Of a stretch of 33,083 nt of DNA, positions 7,368 to 15,470 are shown one piece after another. The position numbers and the translations under genes were made by a program. The stretch spans positions 1 to 33,083 of the forward strand of contig NZ_JBCNKR010000008.1 of the NCBI RefSeq assembly GCF_039595935.1. Reading direction: 5' to 3'. Numbering within the stretch: position 1 is the stretch's first letter; each line of letters opens with the position of its first letter. This stretch comes from Flavobacterium sp. (lineage in GTDB: Bacteria > Bacteroidota > Bacteroidia > Flavobacteriales > Flavobacteriaceae). The notes under the pieces were generated by a model, which had not been told where the DNA came from, searched no databases, and saw nothing but the letters and a program-made list of their open reading frames with translations.

Positions 7368-9863
7368 CTAAAGCCCCAAATCAAGGACATAAGAAATCTT
7401 AACGGCAATATTGTCTTCAAACTTCATTAACTGATTTGGACCATAACGATAGAATCCGCCAAGACCAAAACCTTTGTAGATTTTATTTAATTCAACACCC
7501 GATTCAAAAAAACCTTTGTCAAGTGTTTTATAAGCCGGACCAACATGCTGTTCAGGTTTTTCCATATTTCCCCAGGCCATTCTGGTTACTAAAACAACAG
7601 TAGGATTTACTTTTTTAATGATTTTGATTCGTGTAAAACCATGTTTTACCTGAAAGAAAACATATTCATTAGAGAAAAACTCATTAAAAAACATGGTCTC
7701 AAAACTGTTTCTTCCGGCAAAAGTAATACGCTGAATAATCGTTTCTTTGGTAAGGTTGTTAGGCATTGTATTGTATAAATGCGTAAGCGGAACATCGCCC
7801 ATGGCATAACCTCCCTGCAAAAGCAAACTTGTTTTTTGACCGTTTAGATATTGCTTTTCATATTCGGTTTTGAAATCTATTTTACCAAAATTAAAATCAT
7901 TATCTAAAACGTTTGGCAGTGATTGTGTATATTGAAACGTAAATCTCGGAAATCTTTTTTCAGACTCCGTTCTTCCGGTCGGGGTCTGCATAAAATTACT
8001 AAAAGGCGCCCAAACAATCGAAACCATGGCAGTTGTCATAATATAACTTGAGTACAATTGTCCGTTGTAATTAAAAAGATAATCGAATTTTGGCTCAACA
8101 TACGTTCTGGCCAATTCAACAACAGCCTCAGTCTTCGGGATAATTTTAGTTTGGAGGTTAGCTTTCCAGCCTGTATAATGATAAAAAGTACTAATGTTAA
8201 TAGGCCTCGGATCGTAAATTTTAAAAACCCTTTTGTCAACCGCAAATACAGTACTTGCAATCTCGCGGATATCATCGGTATAAGATCCGTTTAACCAGGT
8301 ATTTGTGTATCTATCCAGTAAAACTCCAGCTCCTAAATTATACTTTACAACACCATCTTTTGTGCCATAAGCAGTATAACCTTCAATTCTGAAATTTTTA
8401 GAAAACTTGTCATTTGTAATACCGCCAAGTCCCAAACGGAACCCTTCGTAGTTATTATAGCTGATTATTTTCTTCAAATCTAAATCTACCGGGCCAAGAG
8501 GAAGATAACCATTTATGATTTTTCTCCCAAGTCCCAAACGTTTTTCAATTCGGTTACTAACAGATATACTGTCTAATAATTGATACGTTATCTGGCTTTT
8601 TTGATCCAGAGCTTCCTTTCGGTATTGGTTCCAGAAATCTTCGGGTTTTTGGCTGGCATCATCTTTAATTTCAATATAAAGAGACGGATTTTTTACAGGC
8701 GTTTCGGTGTTGTAATGAATGTCGAAATTATTACTCTCAGAAAGCAGATAGGTAAAATCAGAAGCGGCTTTTTTTCTGGGTTCATTATTGTCTTCAACAT
8801 CTCCGTCAAACTGAATTGTTCCACCCAAAATTTTAATATCGTCATCATTTTTCCCTTTTACAATTTTAAAAGTGGTATTGCTTTGAAACCACATTTTTTC
8901 ATTAGGGACATAATCAAATTCGTGAATTCCGCTGATATCCAAAACGCCTTTTATGCGCATTACAGCTTTAGCAATTGCAAAATTTTGCGAGTCGATATAC
9001 AAAACACCTTCAAGACCGGAAGTTTTTCTTTTCTGCTTGTTTTTAAAGTAAATCATAAAGGTTTCACGTCCTTTTATATTTACCGTATCTAATAATTTGT
9101 AGTTGTAAGTTGCCGGAGCAGTATTCGAAATTGGGTTTTCGTATTTGGTTTCAAAAAGCTCATATTTATTGTCATAAATAGAAATTGACTGCAGATTGAA
9201 AGCAATAACTTCGTAAATAGGATTTTTGAAACCGGCTATTTTTGTACCCAAAACAGTTTCTTTGAGCTTGTTATTTCCAAATTGATATTGTGAAACTTTC
9301 TCAGTTTGAAATAAATGCTGCTTGCTGATAATTTCTTTGAATTTATAATCAGAAGAGTCAATGTTGATTTTCTTTTTATTAAAATCCTTGTAAACTGCCG
9401 ATGAATCGATTCTTCCGTTAATTGAGTCCGGATTTGCGGTAACAATTAGTTTATTATATGTTTTGTATTCGAAACTGCTTAATTTTTTCTGTGGATTATT
9501 ATTGTTTTTATTCGCAATAACTTTTCTGATAATAGTTAAAGCCGGATTTTCATTAGAAACAATAACTTCTTTTAAATCGTCTGTTTTTTGAGATAATGAA
9601 ATGGAGTAAAACTTTTTATTTTCTGCTAAAGCAATAATTTTGGTTTGAAAACCAATGTACGAAACCGTAAAATTTCCTGATTTTGTAAGCGTTTTAAAAA
9701 TAAATTTCCCGTCAACATCCGTAATTGTATTGCTATTGTCAGAAGTTGTAATTGTAGCAAAAGGAAGTGGCTTGTTGTTTGAATCCGTTACAATTCCGCT
9801 TATTTGAAATTGCGCCTGAATACTAAGCGTAAAAAATAAAGTCAATAAACAAAATAGCCTCAT
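7368..9863 (-). CDS. DUF5686 / carboxypeptidase-like regulatory domain outer-membrane protein
   Basis: An 831-residue protein with a signal peptide (1-17, ending SIQAQ). A CarboxypepD_reg-like beta-sandwich follows (about 20-95; ISGIVTDSNNKPLPFATI, then DVDGKFIFKTL). The long remainder, rich in aromatic and alternating residues, is typical of DUF5686 proteins, which are predicted outer-membrane barrels of Bacteroidota. It lacks a TonB plug domain, so it is not a classical TonB-dependent receptor. The C-terminus ends in a beta-strand pattern (AVKISYVLDLGL), as expected for barrel insertion. The biochemical role is not established. It is transcribed alone, with a TATTTTTG box upstream. Confidence 0.8.
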   Translation of the reverse strand: MRLFCLLTLFFTLSIQAQFQISGIVTDSNNKPLPFATITTSDNSNTITDVDGKFIFKTLTKSGNFTVSYIGFQTKIIALAENKKFYSISLSQKTDDLKEVIVSNENPALTIIRKVIANKNNNNPQKKLSSFEYKTYNKLIVTANPDSINGRIDSSAVYKDFNKKKINIDSSDYKFKEIISKQHLFQTEKVSQYQFGNNKLKETVLGTKIAGFKNPIYEVIAFNLQSISIYDNKYELFETKYENPISNTAPATYNYKLLDTVNIKGRETFMIYFKNKQKRKTSGLEGVLYIDSQNFAIAKAVMRIKGVLDISGIHEFDYVPNEKMWFQSNTTFKIVKGKNDDDIKILGGTIQFDGDVEDNNEPRKKAASDFTYLLSESNNFDIHYNTETPVKNPSLYIEIKDDASQKPEDFWNQYRKEALDQKSQITYQLLDSISVSNRIEKRLGLGRKIINGYLPLGPVDLDLKKIISYNNYEGFRLGLGGITNDKFSKNFRIEGYTAYGTKDGVVKYNLGAGVLLDRYTNTWLNGSYTDDIREIASTVFAVDKRVFKIYDPRPINISTFYHYTGWKANLQTKIIPKTEAVVELARTYVEPKFDYLFNYNGQLYSSYIMTTAMVSIVWAPFSNFMQTPTGRTESEKRFPRFTFQYTQSLPNVLDNDFNFGKIDFKTEYEKQYLNGQKTSLLLQGGYAMGDVPLTHLYNTMPNNLTKETIIQRITFAGRNSFETMFFNEFFSNEYVFFQVKHGFTRIKIIKKVNPTVVLVTRMAWGNMEKPEQHVGPAYKTLDKGFFESGVELNKIYKGFGLGGFYRYGPNQLMKFEDNIAVKISYVLDLGL

Positions 9864-9910
9864 AGAGAATTATATAGATTCAAAAACGAAAAGAATTTGA
9901 TTTTGGTATG

Positions 9911-9918
9911 CAAAAATA
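9911..9918 (-). promoter_or_regulatory. Probable -7 box of the DUF5686 gene
   Basis: The minus strand reads TATTTTTG, an exact TAnnTTTG match, 47 bases upstream of the start codon. The -33 position would fall within the frr terminator hairpin, and no TTG is visible there. Confidence 0.4.
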
Positions 9919-9923
9919 AGAAT

Positions 9924-9960
9924 AAAAAAAATCCGTCTGATGATTTTACCAGACGGATTT
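9924..9960 (-). terminator. Terminator of the pyrH-frr transcript
   Basis: An 11-bp perfect stem, AAATCCGTCTG (9929-9939) with CAGACGGATTT (9950-9960), ends in a T run on the minus strand. It lies about 20 bases past the frr stop. Confidence 0.85.
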
Positions 9961-9981
9961 TTGAAATACTGTATCAAATAC

Positions 9982-10545
9982 TTATACCTTCATGATTTCA
10001 GCTTCTTTTGCAGCCAGTAATTCATCGATTTTTTTGATATAAGTGTTTGTTAAGTTTTGAACTTCTTCTTCTGCAGATTTGCAGATATCTTCTGAAGTTC
10101 CTTCTTTTTCTAATTTTTTAATATCAGTATTTGCATCTTTACGAACGTTACGAACCCCAATTTTAGCATCTTCAGCTTCAGATTTTGCCTGTTTAGCCAA
10201 ATCACGACGACGCTCTTCTGTTAAAGGTGGTACGCTGATGATGATAACGTCTCCGTTATTCATTGGGTTAAAACCAATGTTCGCAATCAAAATTGCTTTT
10301 TCAATGGCTTGTAACATGTTTTTTTCGAAAGGCTGCAAAGTAATAGTTCTTGCATCAGGAACACTGATTTTTGACACTTGAGAAAGTGGAGTTGCAGATC
10401 CGTAATAATCAACAAAAACACCTCCAAGCATTGCCGGAGAAGCTTTTCCTGCACGAATGTTTAGAAATTCTTTCTCTAAGTGTGCGATAGAACCATTCAT
10501 AGATTCTTCAGTACTTTCTAATATAAAATCGATTTCTTCAGTCAT
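9982..10545 (-). CDS. frr: Ribosome recycling factor
   Basis: A 187-residue protein, close to the usual 185. Together with EF-G, RRF splits the post-termination ribosome. The conserved features are present: LEKEFLNIRAGKASPAML near the N-terminus, the small domain with ISVPDARTITLQPFEKNML, the stretch NNGDVIIISVPPLTEERRRDL, then VRNVRKDAN and the long C-terminal helix. It follows pyrH by 131 bases on the same strand, a gene order common in bacteria, so the two are probably co-transcribed. A strong terminator lies directly downstream. Confidence 0.97.
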   Translation of the reverse strand: MTEEIDFILESTEESMNGSIAHLEKEFLNIRAGKASPAMLGGVFVDYYGSATPLSQVSKISVPDARTITLQPFEKNMLQAIEKAILIANIGFNPMNNGDVIIISVPPLTEERRRDLAKQAKSEAEDAKIGVRNVRKDANTDIKKLEKEGTSEDICKSAEEEVQNLTNTYIKKIDELLAAKEAEIMKV

Positions 10546-10588
10546 TTTTTTAGATTTTTAGATTTTTAGAAGGTTAGATTTTTAGACT
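10546..10588. repeat. Short tandem TTTTTAGA repeat
   Basis: Four copies of TTTTTAGA or close variants stand directly upstream of frr, between pyrH and frr. Similar TTTAGATTTTTAGATT runs appear upstream of uppP (about 14057-14075). It could affect leader structure, but no function is visible. Confidence 0.5.
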
Positions 10589-10676
10589 TAAAAATTTATT
10601 CTTCTAATTTGCTAACGATGTTATTTTGTTTTTTGAAATTGCTTTGATTATCAGAATTTAGAAAAATCTAAGCAGT

Positions 10677-11384
10677 CTAAATATTTACTACAGTTCCTAT
10701 ATTTTCGCCTTCGCAGATTTTCAAAAGGTTTCCAATTTTGTTCATATCAAAAACAACAATTGGCAGTTTGTTTTCCTGGCTTAAAGTAAAAGCAGTTGTG
10801 TCCATTACGTTTAATCCTTTTTTGATTACATCATCAAAAGAAATAAAATCAAATTTTACAGCCGAAGCATTTTTTTCAGGATCTGAATCGTAAACTCCAT
10901 CAACTCTTGTTCCTTTTAAGATTACATCGGCATTGATTTCAATACCTCTTAAAACAGCTGCAGTATCAGTAGTAAAATAAGGATTTCCTGTTCCGGCTCC
11001 AAAAATTACAATTCTTCCTTTTTCTAAGTGGCGGTCAGCTCTTCTTTTAATGTATGGTTCTGCAATAGATTCCATTTTTAGCGCCGTCTGCAAACGTGTT
11101 TTCATTCCTTTATCTTCAAGAGCACCCTGTAAAGCCATTCCGTTAATAACAGTAGCAAGCATTCCCATGTAATCACCCTGAACTCTGTCCATTCCTGCAC
11201 TTGCACCGGCAACGCCTCTAAAAATATTTCCTCCTCCAATAACAATTGCGATTTCTACTCCTTTGTCATGAATCTGCTTAATTTCATCTGCGTATTCGCC
11301 TAATCTTTTTGGGTCAATTCCATATTGTAAATCACCCATTAAGGCCTCGCCGCTAAGTTTTAGAAGAATTCTTTTATATTTCAT
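10677..11384 (-). CDS. pyrH: Uridylate (UMP) kinase
   Basis: A 235-residue amino-acid-kinase-fold enzyme that phosphorylates UMP to UDP with ATP in pyrimidine nucleotide synthesis. Visible motifs are KRILLKLSGEALMG (phosphate binding), IVIGGGNIFRG, the UMP-binding region near GDYMGMLATVINGMAL, and DTTAFTLSQENKLPIVVFDMN. I chose the ATG at 11384 and not the one 36 bases upstream. The protein then begins MKYKRILLKLSG as in relatives, and the TATATTTG promoter box lies between the two candidate starts. frr follows on the same strand. Confidence 0.96.
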   Translation of the reverse strand: MKYKRILLKLSGEALMGDLQYGIDPKRLGEYADEIKQIHDKGVEIAIVIGGGNIFRGVAGASAGMDRVQGDYMGMLATVINGMALQGALEDKGMKTRLQTALKMESIAEPYIKRRADRHLEKGRIVIFGAGTGNPYFTTDTAAVLRGIEINADVILKGTRVDGVYDSDPEKNASAVKFDFISFDDVIKKGLNVMDTTAFTLSQENKLPIVVFDMNKIGNLLKICEGENIGTVVNI

Positions 11385-11407
11385 ATTTCGTGTTGCGTTA
11401 ATTTGTG

Positions 11408-11415
11408 CAAATATA
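11408..11415 (-). promoter_or_regulatory. Probable -7 box of pyrH-frr
   Basis: The minus strand reads TATATTTG, an exact TAnnTTTG match, 24 bases before the pyrH ATG at 11384. A well spaced TTG is not obvious upstream. Confidence 0.5.
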
Positions 11416-11574
11416 GACATATTCTGATTTTTAAAAATAATGTTTACAAAAATTTAATTGTACTTAGATCTTAATTTTAGAAAGACTTTTATGATTTTTT
11501 CTTTCTAATGTGACAAAAGTCATTTCTTCGTCTCTCTAAAATCCGTATTTTTATAGTAAGCAAAATAAACCTCT

Positions 11575-12192
11575 ATGAAAAGTATTGTAGCCAAAGCGTT
11601 ATTCAATAGCCATTCGTATGCTGAATACCGAAAATTAGTTACTGATTTGTTATCCGAAGGAAAATCTACCGGCAGTCAACAATCAGAAAGTCTCACCAAT
11701 TATACAAAACTAAATGAAGCCAGAATGAATCGTTTAGAAAAAACGATTACAATTTCTGAAGATGTTATTTCAAAACTCCAGCATTTAGATAATCATTATA
11801 TCTGGCTGGTAATTTCAGAAGGCTGGTGCGGCGATGCGGCACAGATTCTTCCTATTTTAGATAAAATGGCTCATGCCTCTAATAAAAAGATTGATTTGAG
11901 AATTGTTTTTCGTGATGAAAACGACGAACTAATGAATCAATACTTAACAAATGGCGGAAGAGCTATTCCTAAAGTGATTGTGATTTGTAAAGAAGCCGGA
12001 ATCGTTAGAACAGACTGGGGACCAAGACCAAAAGGTGCAACAGAATTAATGATAAAACATAAAAGAGAGGTTGGCGCTATCGATGAGAAGATAAAAACCG
12101 ATTTACAATTGTGGTATCTGGCTGATAAAGGTGTTTCTGTTCAGCAGGAATTGATGGAAATTATGGAAAATATCAAATATAACCGACTTTAA
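11575..12192 (+). CDS. Thioredoxin-fold protein with a single-cysteine active site
   Basis: A 205-residue cytoplasmic protein with no signal peptide. A thioredoxin-like fold spans about residues 65-150. WLVISEGWCGDA holds the active-site position, and the cis-proline loop is RAIPK (Pro132). The usual CxxC is reduced to Cys85 in WCGD, as in the Thioredoxin_9-like family, so classical disulfide exchange is unlikely. A mixed-disulfide (monothiol) or non-redox role is possible. The N-terminal 60 residues are helical and the C-terminal 50 residues contain charged helices. It is divergent from pyrH and has no operon partner. The function is not known. Confidence 0.75.
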   Translation: MKSIVAKALFNSHSYAEYRKLVTDLLSEGKSTGSQQSESLTNYTKLNEARMNRLEKTITISEDVISKLQHLDNHYIWLVISEGWCGDAAQILPILDKMAHASNKKIDLRIVFRDENDELMNQYLTNGGRAIPKVIVICKEAGIVRTDWGPRPKGATELMIKHKREVGAIDEKIKTDLQLWYLADKGVSVQQELMEIMENIKYNRL

Positions 12193-12405
12193 AGCACTTG
12201 AAATTTTTGTAATAAATGTCTGAGTCTCTTTAGTGGTAAAGCATTGATAATAAATGTTATAATATCTTTAAAAAATGTAAGAAAATATTTTTTTTATTAT
12301 AAATTTTTGTATCTTGCTATAGAGTTCCCACTTCTATTATATATTTTTTGATTTACTCTTTTTATTGGTGTCTATTTTATACTAACAATTAAAAATGCCA
12401 CTATT

Positions 12406-12486
12406 ATGAAAAAGTTATTCGAAAGGTTTTACGATTATTTCTCCATGTTTTTATTTGGAAGACAGCGAAATGTTCCTCACTATTGA
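12406..12486 (+). CDS. Possible 26-residue peptide gene
   Basis: An ATG at 12406 opens a frame of 26 codons closed by TGA. The peptide begins MKKLFERFYDYFSMFLFG and ends RQRNVPHY. It is aromatic-rich, with a basic start, an amphipathic middle and a basic tail. It lies in a 373-base gap otherwise empty of genes, about 40 bases before a strong terminator in the same orientation, so a short dedicated transcript is plausible. I do not recognise the peptide. It could be a membrane-associated micro-protein, or the region could be a small RNA in which the frame is incidental. Confidence 0.4.
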   Translation: MKKLFERFYDYFSMFLFGRQRNVPHY

Positions 12487-12527
12487 TTTAAGATAGTAAG
12501 AATGGAGTAACATTATTTTAGAAGTTG

Positions 12528-12564
12528 GCACATTACAAAGGCTTTATGTAATGTGCTTCTTTTT
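12528..12564 (+). terminator. Strong terminator between the small ORF and truB
   Basis: A perfect 10-bp stem, GCACATTACA (12528-12537) with TGTAATGTGC (12547-12556), is followed by TTCTTTTTTT on the + strand. It directly abuts the convergent truB stop codon (12566-12568). On the minus strand there is no T run after the stem, so its main use is for + transcripts. Confidence 0.85.
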
Positions 12565-12565
12565 T

Positions 12566-13258
12566 TTAAGAAGAAAGACTTTCTTCAAACAAAGTAATAT
12601 CAATCGCATTTTTTACATCATAATCACCAATTTTAGTTCGGCGTAAAACGGTTAAATGCGAACCAGAGTTCATGGCTTTTCCAAAATCATAAGCTAAAGA
12701 ACGAATATAAGTTCCCTTACTGCAAACTACTCTAAAATCAATTTCGGGCAGTGCAATTCTTGTAATTTCAAATTCGTGAATGGTAGTTTTTCTGCTTTCA
12801 ATTTCTATCGATTCGCCGGCGCGTGCATGCTCGTACAAACGAACACCATCTTTTTTGATAGCTGAAAAAATTGGCGGTTTCTGATCAATTTCGCCTAAGA
12901 ATTGTTTCACAGTTTCGTGAATCAAAGTTTCATCGATATGTTCTGTTGGAAAAGTCTGATCGATTTCGGTTTCTAAATCATACGATGGAGTAGTGGCTCC
13001 AATGTAAAAAGTTCCTGTATATTCTTTTGCCTGACCCTGGAGTTCAGCAATTTTTTTAGTGAATTTTCCGGTACAGATTAATAAAAGCCCAGTTGCCAAA
13101 GGATCTAAAGTTCCGGCGTGACCAATTTTGAACTTTTTTGGAAGTCCAACTTTATTAATCAAAAGGTATTTTAATTTATTGACAGCTTGAAACGAACTCC
13201 ATTTTAAAGGTTTGTCAATCAATAAAACTTGTCCGTTTAAATATTCTTCAGGTGTCAT
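12566..13258 (-). CDS. truB: tRNA pseudouridine(55) synthase
   Basis: A 230-residue enzyme that isomerises U55 to pseudouridine in the T-loop of tRNAs. The catalytic aspartate is Asp52 in KIGHAGTLDPLATGLLL. The N-terminal VLLIDKPLKWSSFQAVNKLK and the later CSKGTYIRSLAYDFG are family motifs. At 230 residues it lacks the C-terminal PUA extension of the E. coli enzyme (about 314 residues), as is common in Bacteroidota. Its ATG overlaps the uppP stop by one base (TAATG), so translation is probably coupled. It is the last gene of the ftsX operon. Confidence 0.96.
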   Translation of the reverse strand: MTPEEYLNGQVLLIDKPLKWSSFQAVNKLKYLLINKVGLPKKFKIGHAGTLDPLATGLLLICTGKFTKKIAELQGQAKEYTGTFYIGATTPSYDLETEIDQTFPTEHIDETLIHETVKQFLGEIDQKPPIFSAIKKDGVRLYEHARAGESIEIESRKTTIHEFEITRIALPEIDFRVVCSKGTYIRSLAYDFGKAMNSGSHLTVLRRTKIGDYDVKNAIDITLFEESLSS

Positions 13259-14055
13259 TATATAATGGTAAGCGGGTGAATGAAAAAGTGAATCAATAAT
13301 AAAATGATTCCGGCAATAATTCGGTAATAACCAAAAACTTTAAAGCCGTTTTTAGTTAAAAATTCTATGAATGTTTTAATGGCTAAAAGCGCTACAATAA
13401 ATGCTACAATGTTTCCAATAATTAAAATATTGATTTGATCGTGAGACAATTCAAATCCATCTTTATAATAATCGTAACATTTTTTTACCGTTGCGCCTAA
13501 CATTGTTGGAACTGCAAGAAAAAATGAAAACTCAGCCGCAGTTGTTCTTGATAATTTTTGAGACATTCCGCCTACGATGCTTGCGCCGCTTCGCGAAACT
13601 CCCGGAATCATAGCAATACACTGAAATAATCCAATTTTTACGGCTTGCAGATATGTAATTTCCTGCGTTGTTTCAGAAGCATTTGGATTATTAAACCATT
13701 CGTCAACTTTCAATAAAATTATTCCTCCAATTAAAAGAGAAATCGCAACTGTAACCGGATTTTCTAATAAACCATCAATAAAGTCGCTTAATAATAAACC
13801 TAAAACAACTGCAGGTACAAAGGCTACAAAAAGTTTAAAGTAAAAATCCAGTGTTTGAAAAAAACGTTTAAAATATAAAACAACAACTGAAAGTATAGCA
13901 CCAAGCTGAATAACAATAGTGAAAAGTTTAGTAAAATCTTCGTGTGCGATTCCAAAAAAAGAAGAGGCAATAATCATGTGTCCGGTTGAAGAAACAGGTA
14001 AGAATTCTGTAATTCCTTCAATAATGGCAAGAACGATAGCTTGTAATGTATTCAT
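13258..14055 (-). CDS. uppP: Undecaprenyl-diphosphate phosphatase
   Basis: A 265-residue polytopic membrane enzyme (BacA/UppP family). It dephosphorylates undecaprenyl diphosphate to recycle the lipid carrier of peptidoglycan and other envelope polymers, and can confer bacitracin tolerance. The two signature regions are intact: EGITEFLPVSSTGH (about 13-26) and PGVSRSGAS (Arg154). It lies between DUF3098 and truB, with a hairpin-forming repeat just upstream of its start and a TAATG overlap with truB downstream. Confidence 0.96.
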   Translation of the reverse strand: MNTLQAIVLAIIEGITEFLPVSSTGHMIIASSFFGIAHEDFTKLFTIVIQLGAILSVVVLYFKRFFQTLDFYFKLFVAFVPAVVLGLLLSDFIDGLLENPVTVAISLLIGGIILLKVDEWFNNPNASETTQEITYLQAVKIGLFQCIAMIPGVSRSGASIVGGMSQKLSRTTAAEFSFFLAVPTMLGATVKKCYDYYKDGFELSHDQINILIIGNIVAFIVALLAIKTFIEFLTKNGFKVFGYYRIIAGIILLLIHFFIHPLTII

Positions 14056-14077
14056 TTAATTTAGATTTTTAGATTAC

Positions 14078-14151
14078 AGACTCCTTAGACTTCTTAGATT
14101 TTATAAAAAGATTGTCTAATAATCTAAACATCTAAGAAGTCTAAGGAGTCT
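14078..14151. repeat. 22-bp perfect inverted repeat inside the ftsX operon
   Basis: Arms at 14078-14099 (AGACTCCTTAGACTTCTTAG then AT) and 14130-14151 are exact complements with a 30-base loop. It fills the DUF3098-uppP gap. In the transcript it would be a long stem ending about 23 bases before the uppP start codon. It may attenuate, stabilise or separate messages, but no T run of a terminator is visible. Confidence 0.8.
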
Positions 14152-14159
14152 AATAAAGT

Positions 14160-14414
14160 CTATTTGGATTTTTTGAAAATAGAATAAATCGTGATTCCAA
14201 AACCAATTAAAACAGTTGTTGGAGCTAAACGAATACGTCTAAAACTAAAAACATCTTCATTAAAAACGTTAGGATTGTCACTTCCTCCGCCAGACATTAA
14301 AATAAATCCTAATGTAATAACGGCAATACCAATTAATAAGATTTTATAATTGATTCCGTCAAAAAGGAATTCCTGTTTTGGAGCTTGTTCTTGTTTATTA
14401 TTATTGTTTTTCAT
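14160..14414 (-). CDS. DUF3098 small membrane protein
   Basis: An 84-residue protein with a charged, Asn/Gln-rich N-terminus followed by two predicted helices, about 28-45 (ILLIGIAVITLGFILMSGG) and 63-80 (RLAPTTVLIGFGITIYSIF). The short conserved segment between them contains NPNVFNEDVFSFRRIRLAP. This is the DUF3098 pattern, found in Bacteroidota next to ftsX and uppP. The neighbourhood (cell division, lipid-carrier recycling) suggests an envelope role, but no function is known. Confidence 0.85.
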   Translation of the reverse strand: MKNNNNKQEQAPKQEFLFDGINYKILLIGIAVITLGFILMSGGGSDNPNVFNEDVFSFRRIRLAPTTVLIGFGITIYSIFKKSK

Positions 14415-14426
14415 TTTTATTTATTT

Positions 14427-14451
14427 GTCAGCCTGAGCGAAGTCTAAGGCA
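14427..14451. repeat. Dispersed CCTGAGCGAAG repeat word
   Basis: TGTCAGCCTGAGCGAAGTCT then AAGGC lies in the 75-base ftsX-DUF3098 gap. An inverted relative occurs at 7230-7258. Only a single arm is present here. Confidence 0.45.
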
Positions 14452-14489
14452 TTTTTTTAAATCTAAAGTCTACAATCTGCAATCTAAAA

Positions 14490-15365
14490 TTAATAAAGAT
14501 CGTCAGTTCTTAAATTCAGGAAGCGCTGTGTTGCAAAGTGCGTACTTACCCAGGTAATTAAAACACCTAATCCGAAAACGGCTAATAATACTAAACCAAT
14601 TAAAGCTTTATCTTCTAAAATTCCTAAGCCAGGGAAATTCGTTTCAACATAAAATAAAAGTCCAATCAATGCAATTATTGCCAAAGCCGCACCAAGCATT
14701 CCTAATTTTACACTGCGTGCCACAAAAGGTTTACGAATAAAAGCCTTTGTTGCGCCAACCATCTGCATCGTTTTAATAATAAATCGGTTTGAGTGAATTG
14801 ATAAACGCAATGAACTGTTGATTAATAAAACCGCAATTACAGTAAGGAAACCGCTGATAATCAAAATCCACATACTCACTTTCTTAATATTGTCGTTTAC
14901 CAGATTTACTAATTGTTTGTCGTAAACAATATCTTCAACCATTGTGTTTTGACGCAATCCGCTTTCGATTTTAGAGATACTGTCTCTTTCAACATAATCT
15001 GCTTTTAAGTGAATGTCGTAAGAATTCAATAACGGATTTTCTCCTAAAAATGTCAGGAAATCTTCTCCAATAATATCAGTATGCTCTTTTGCTGCTTTTT
15101 CTTTCGAAACATAAGCATAAGATTTTGCAAAAGGCGCTCTTTTCAATTGAGTGTTGAATGCTTTGATAACGCTGTCATTTGCTTCATTTTTGAAGAAAAC
15201 TGTCATCGCAATTTTTTCTTTAAAATCGTTTGCCAGTTTTTTAGAATTAATGATGAATAATCCTAGTACTCCCAAAAGGAATAAAACCAAGAATACACTT
15301 AATACTACCGAAAAATAAGAGGAAATTAACCTGCGCTTTTGAAATTTATCAAAGTTAGAACTCAT
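14490..15365 (-). CDS. ftsX: Cell division protein FtsX (ABC-type permease)
   Basis: A 291-residue membrane protein of the FtsX family. There is a cytoplasmic start, helix 1 (about 17-37), then a periplasmic domain of about 130 residues, and three C-terminal helices (about 170-190, 220-240, 260-282). The run MQMVGATKAFIRKPFVARS is the FtsX-type coupling-helix region. With the ATPase FtsE it transduces signals to peptidoglycan hydrolases at the septum. ftsE is not in this window, which is usual for Bacteroidota, where it lies elsewhere. It heads the ftsX - DUF3098 - uppP - truB gene row on the minus strand. Confidence 0.92.
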   Translation of the reverse strand: MSSNFDKFQKRRLISSYFSVVLSVFLVLFLLGVLGLFIINSKKLANDFKEKIAMTVFFKNEANDSVIKAFNTQLKRAPFAKSYAYVSKEKAAKEHTDIIGEDFLTFLGENPLLNSYDIHLKADYVERDSISKIESGLRQNTMVEDIVYDKQLVNLVNDNIKKVSMWILIISGFLTVIAVLLINSSLRLSIHSNRFIIKTMQMVGATKAFIRKPFVARSVKLGMLGAALAIIALIGLLFYVETNFPGLGILEDKALIGLVLLAVFGLGVLITWVSTHFATQRFLNLRTDDLY

Positions 15366-15470
15366 AGATGCTTAAATTATGTGGTAAAAATAATAAAGAA
15401 TTTCTTTATTTAAAGTTAATAACAAACTTTTATACTATAAATGTACGATTTGATATTGAATAGTTAAGGG

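Noticed and set aside
8580..9092. 170-codon + strand frame
   Set aside because: Antisense to the DUF5686 gene and hydrophobic only because it mirrors beta-strand codons.
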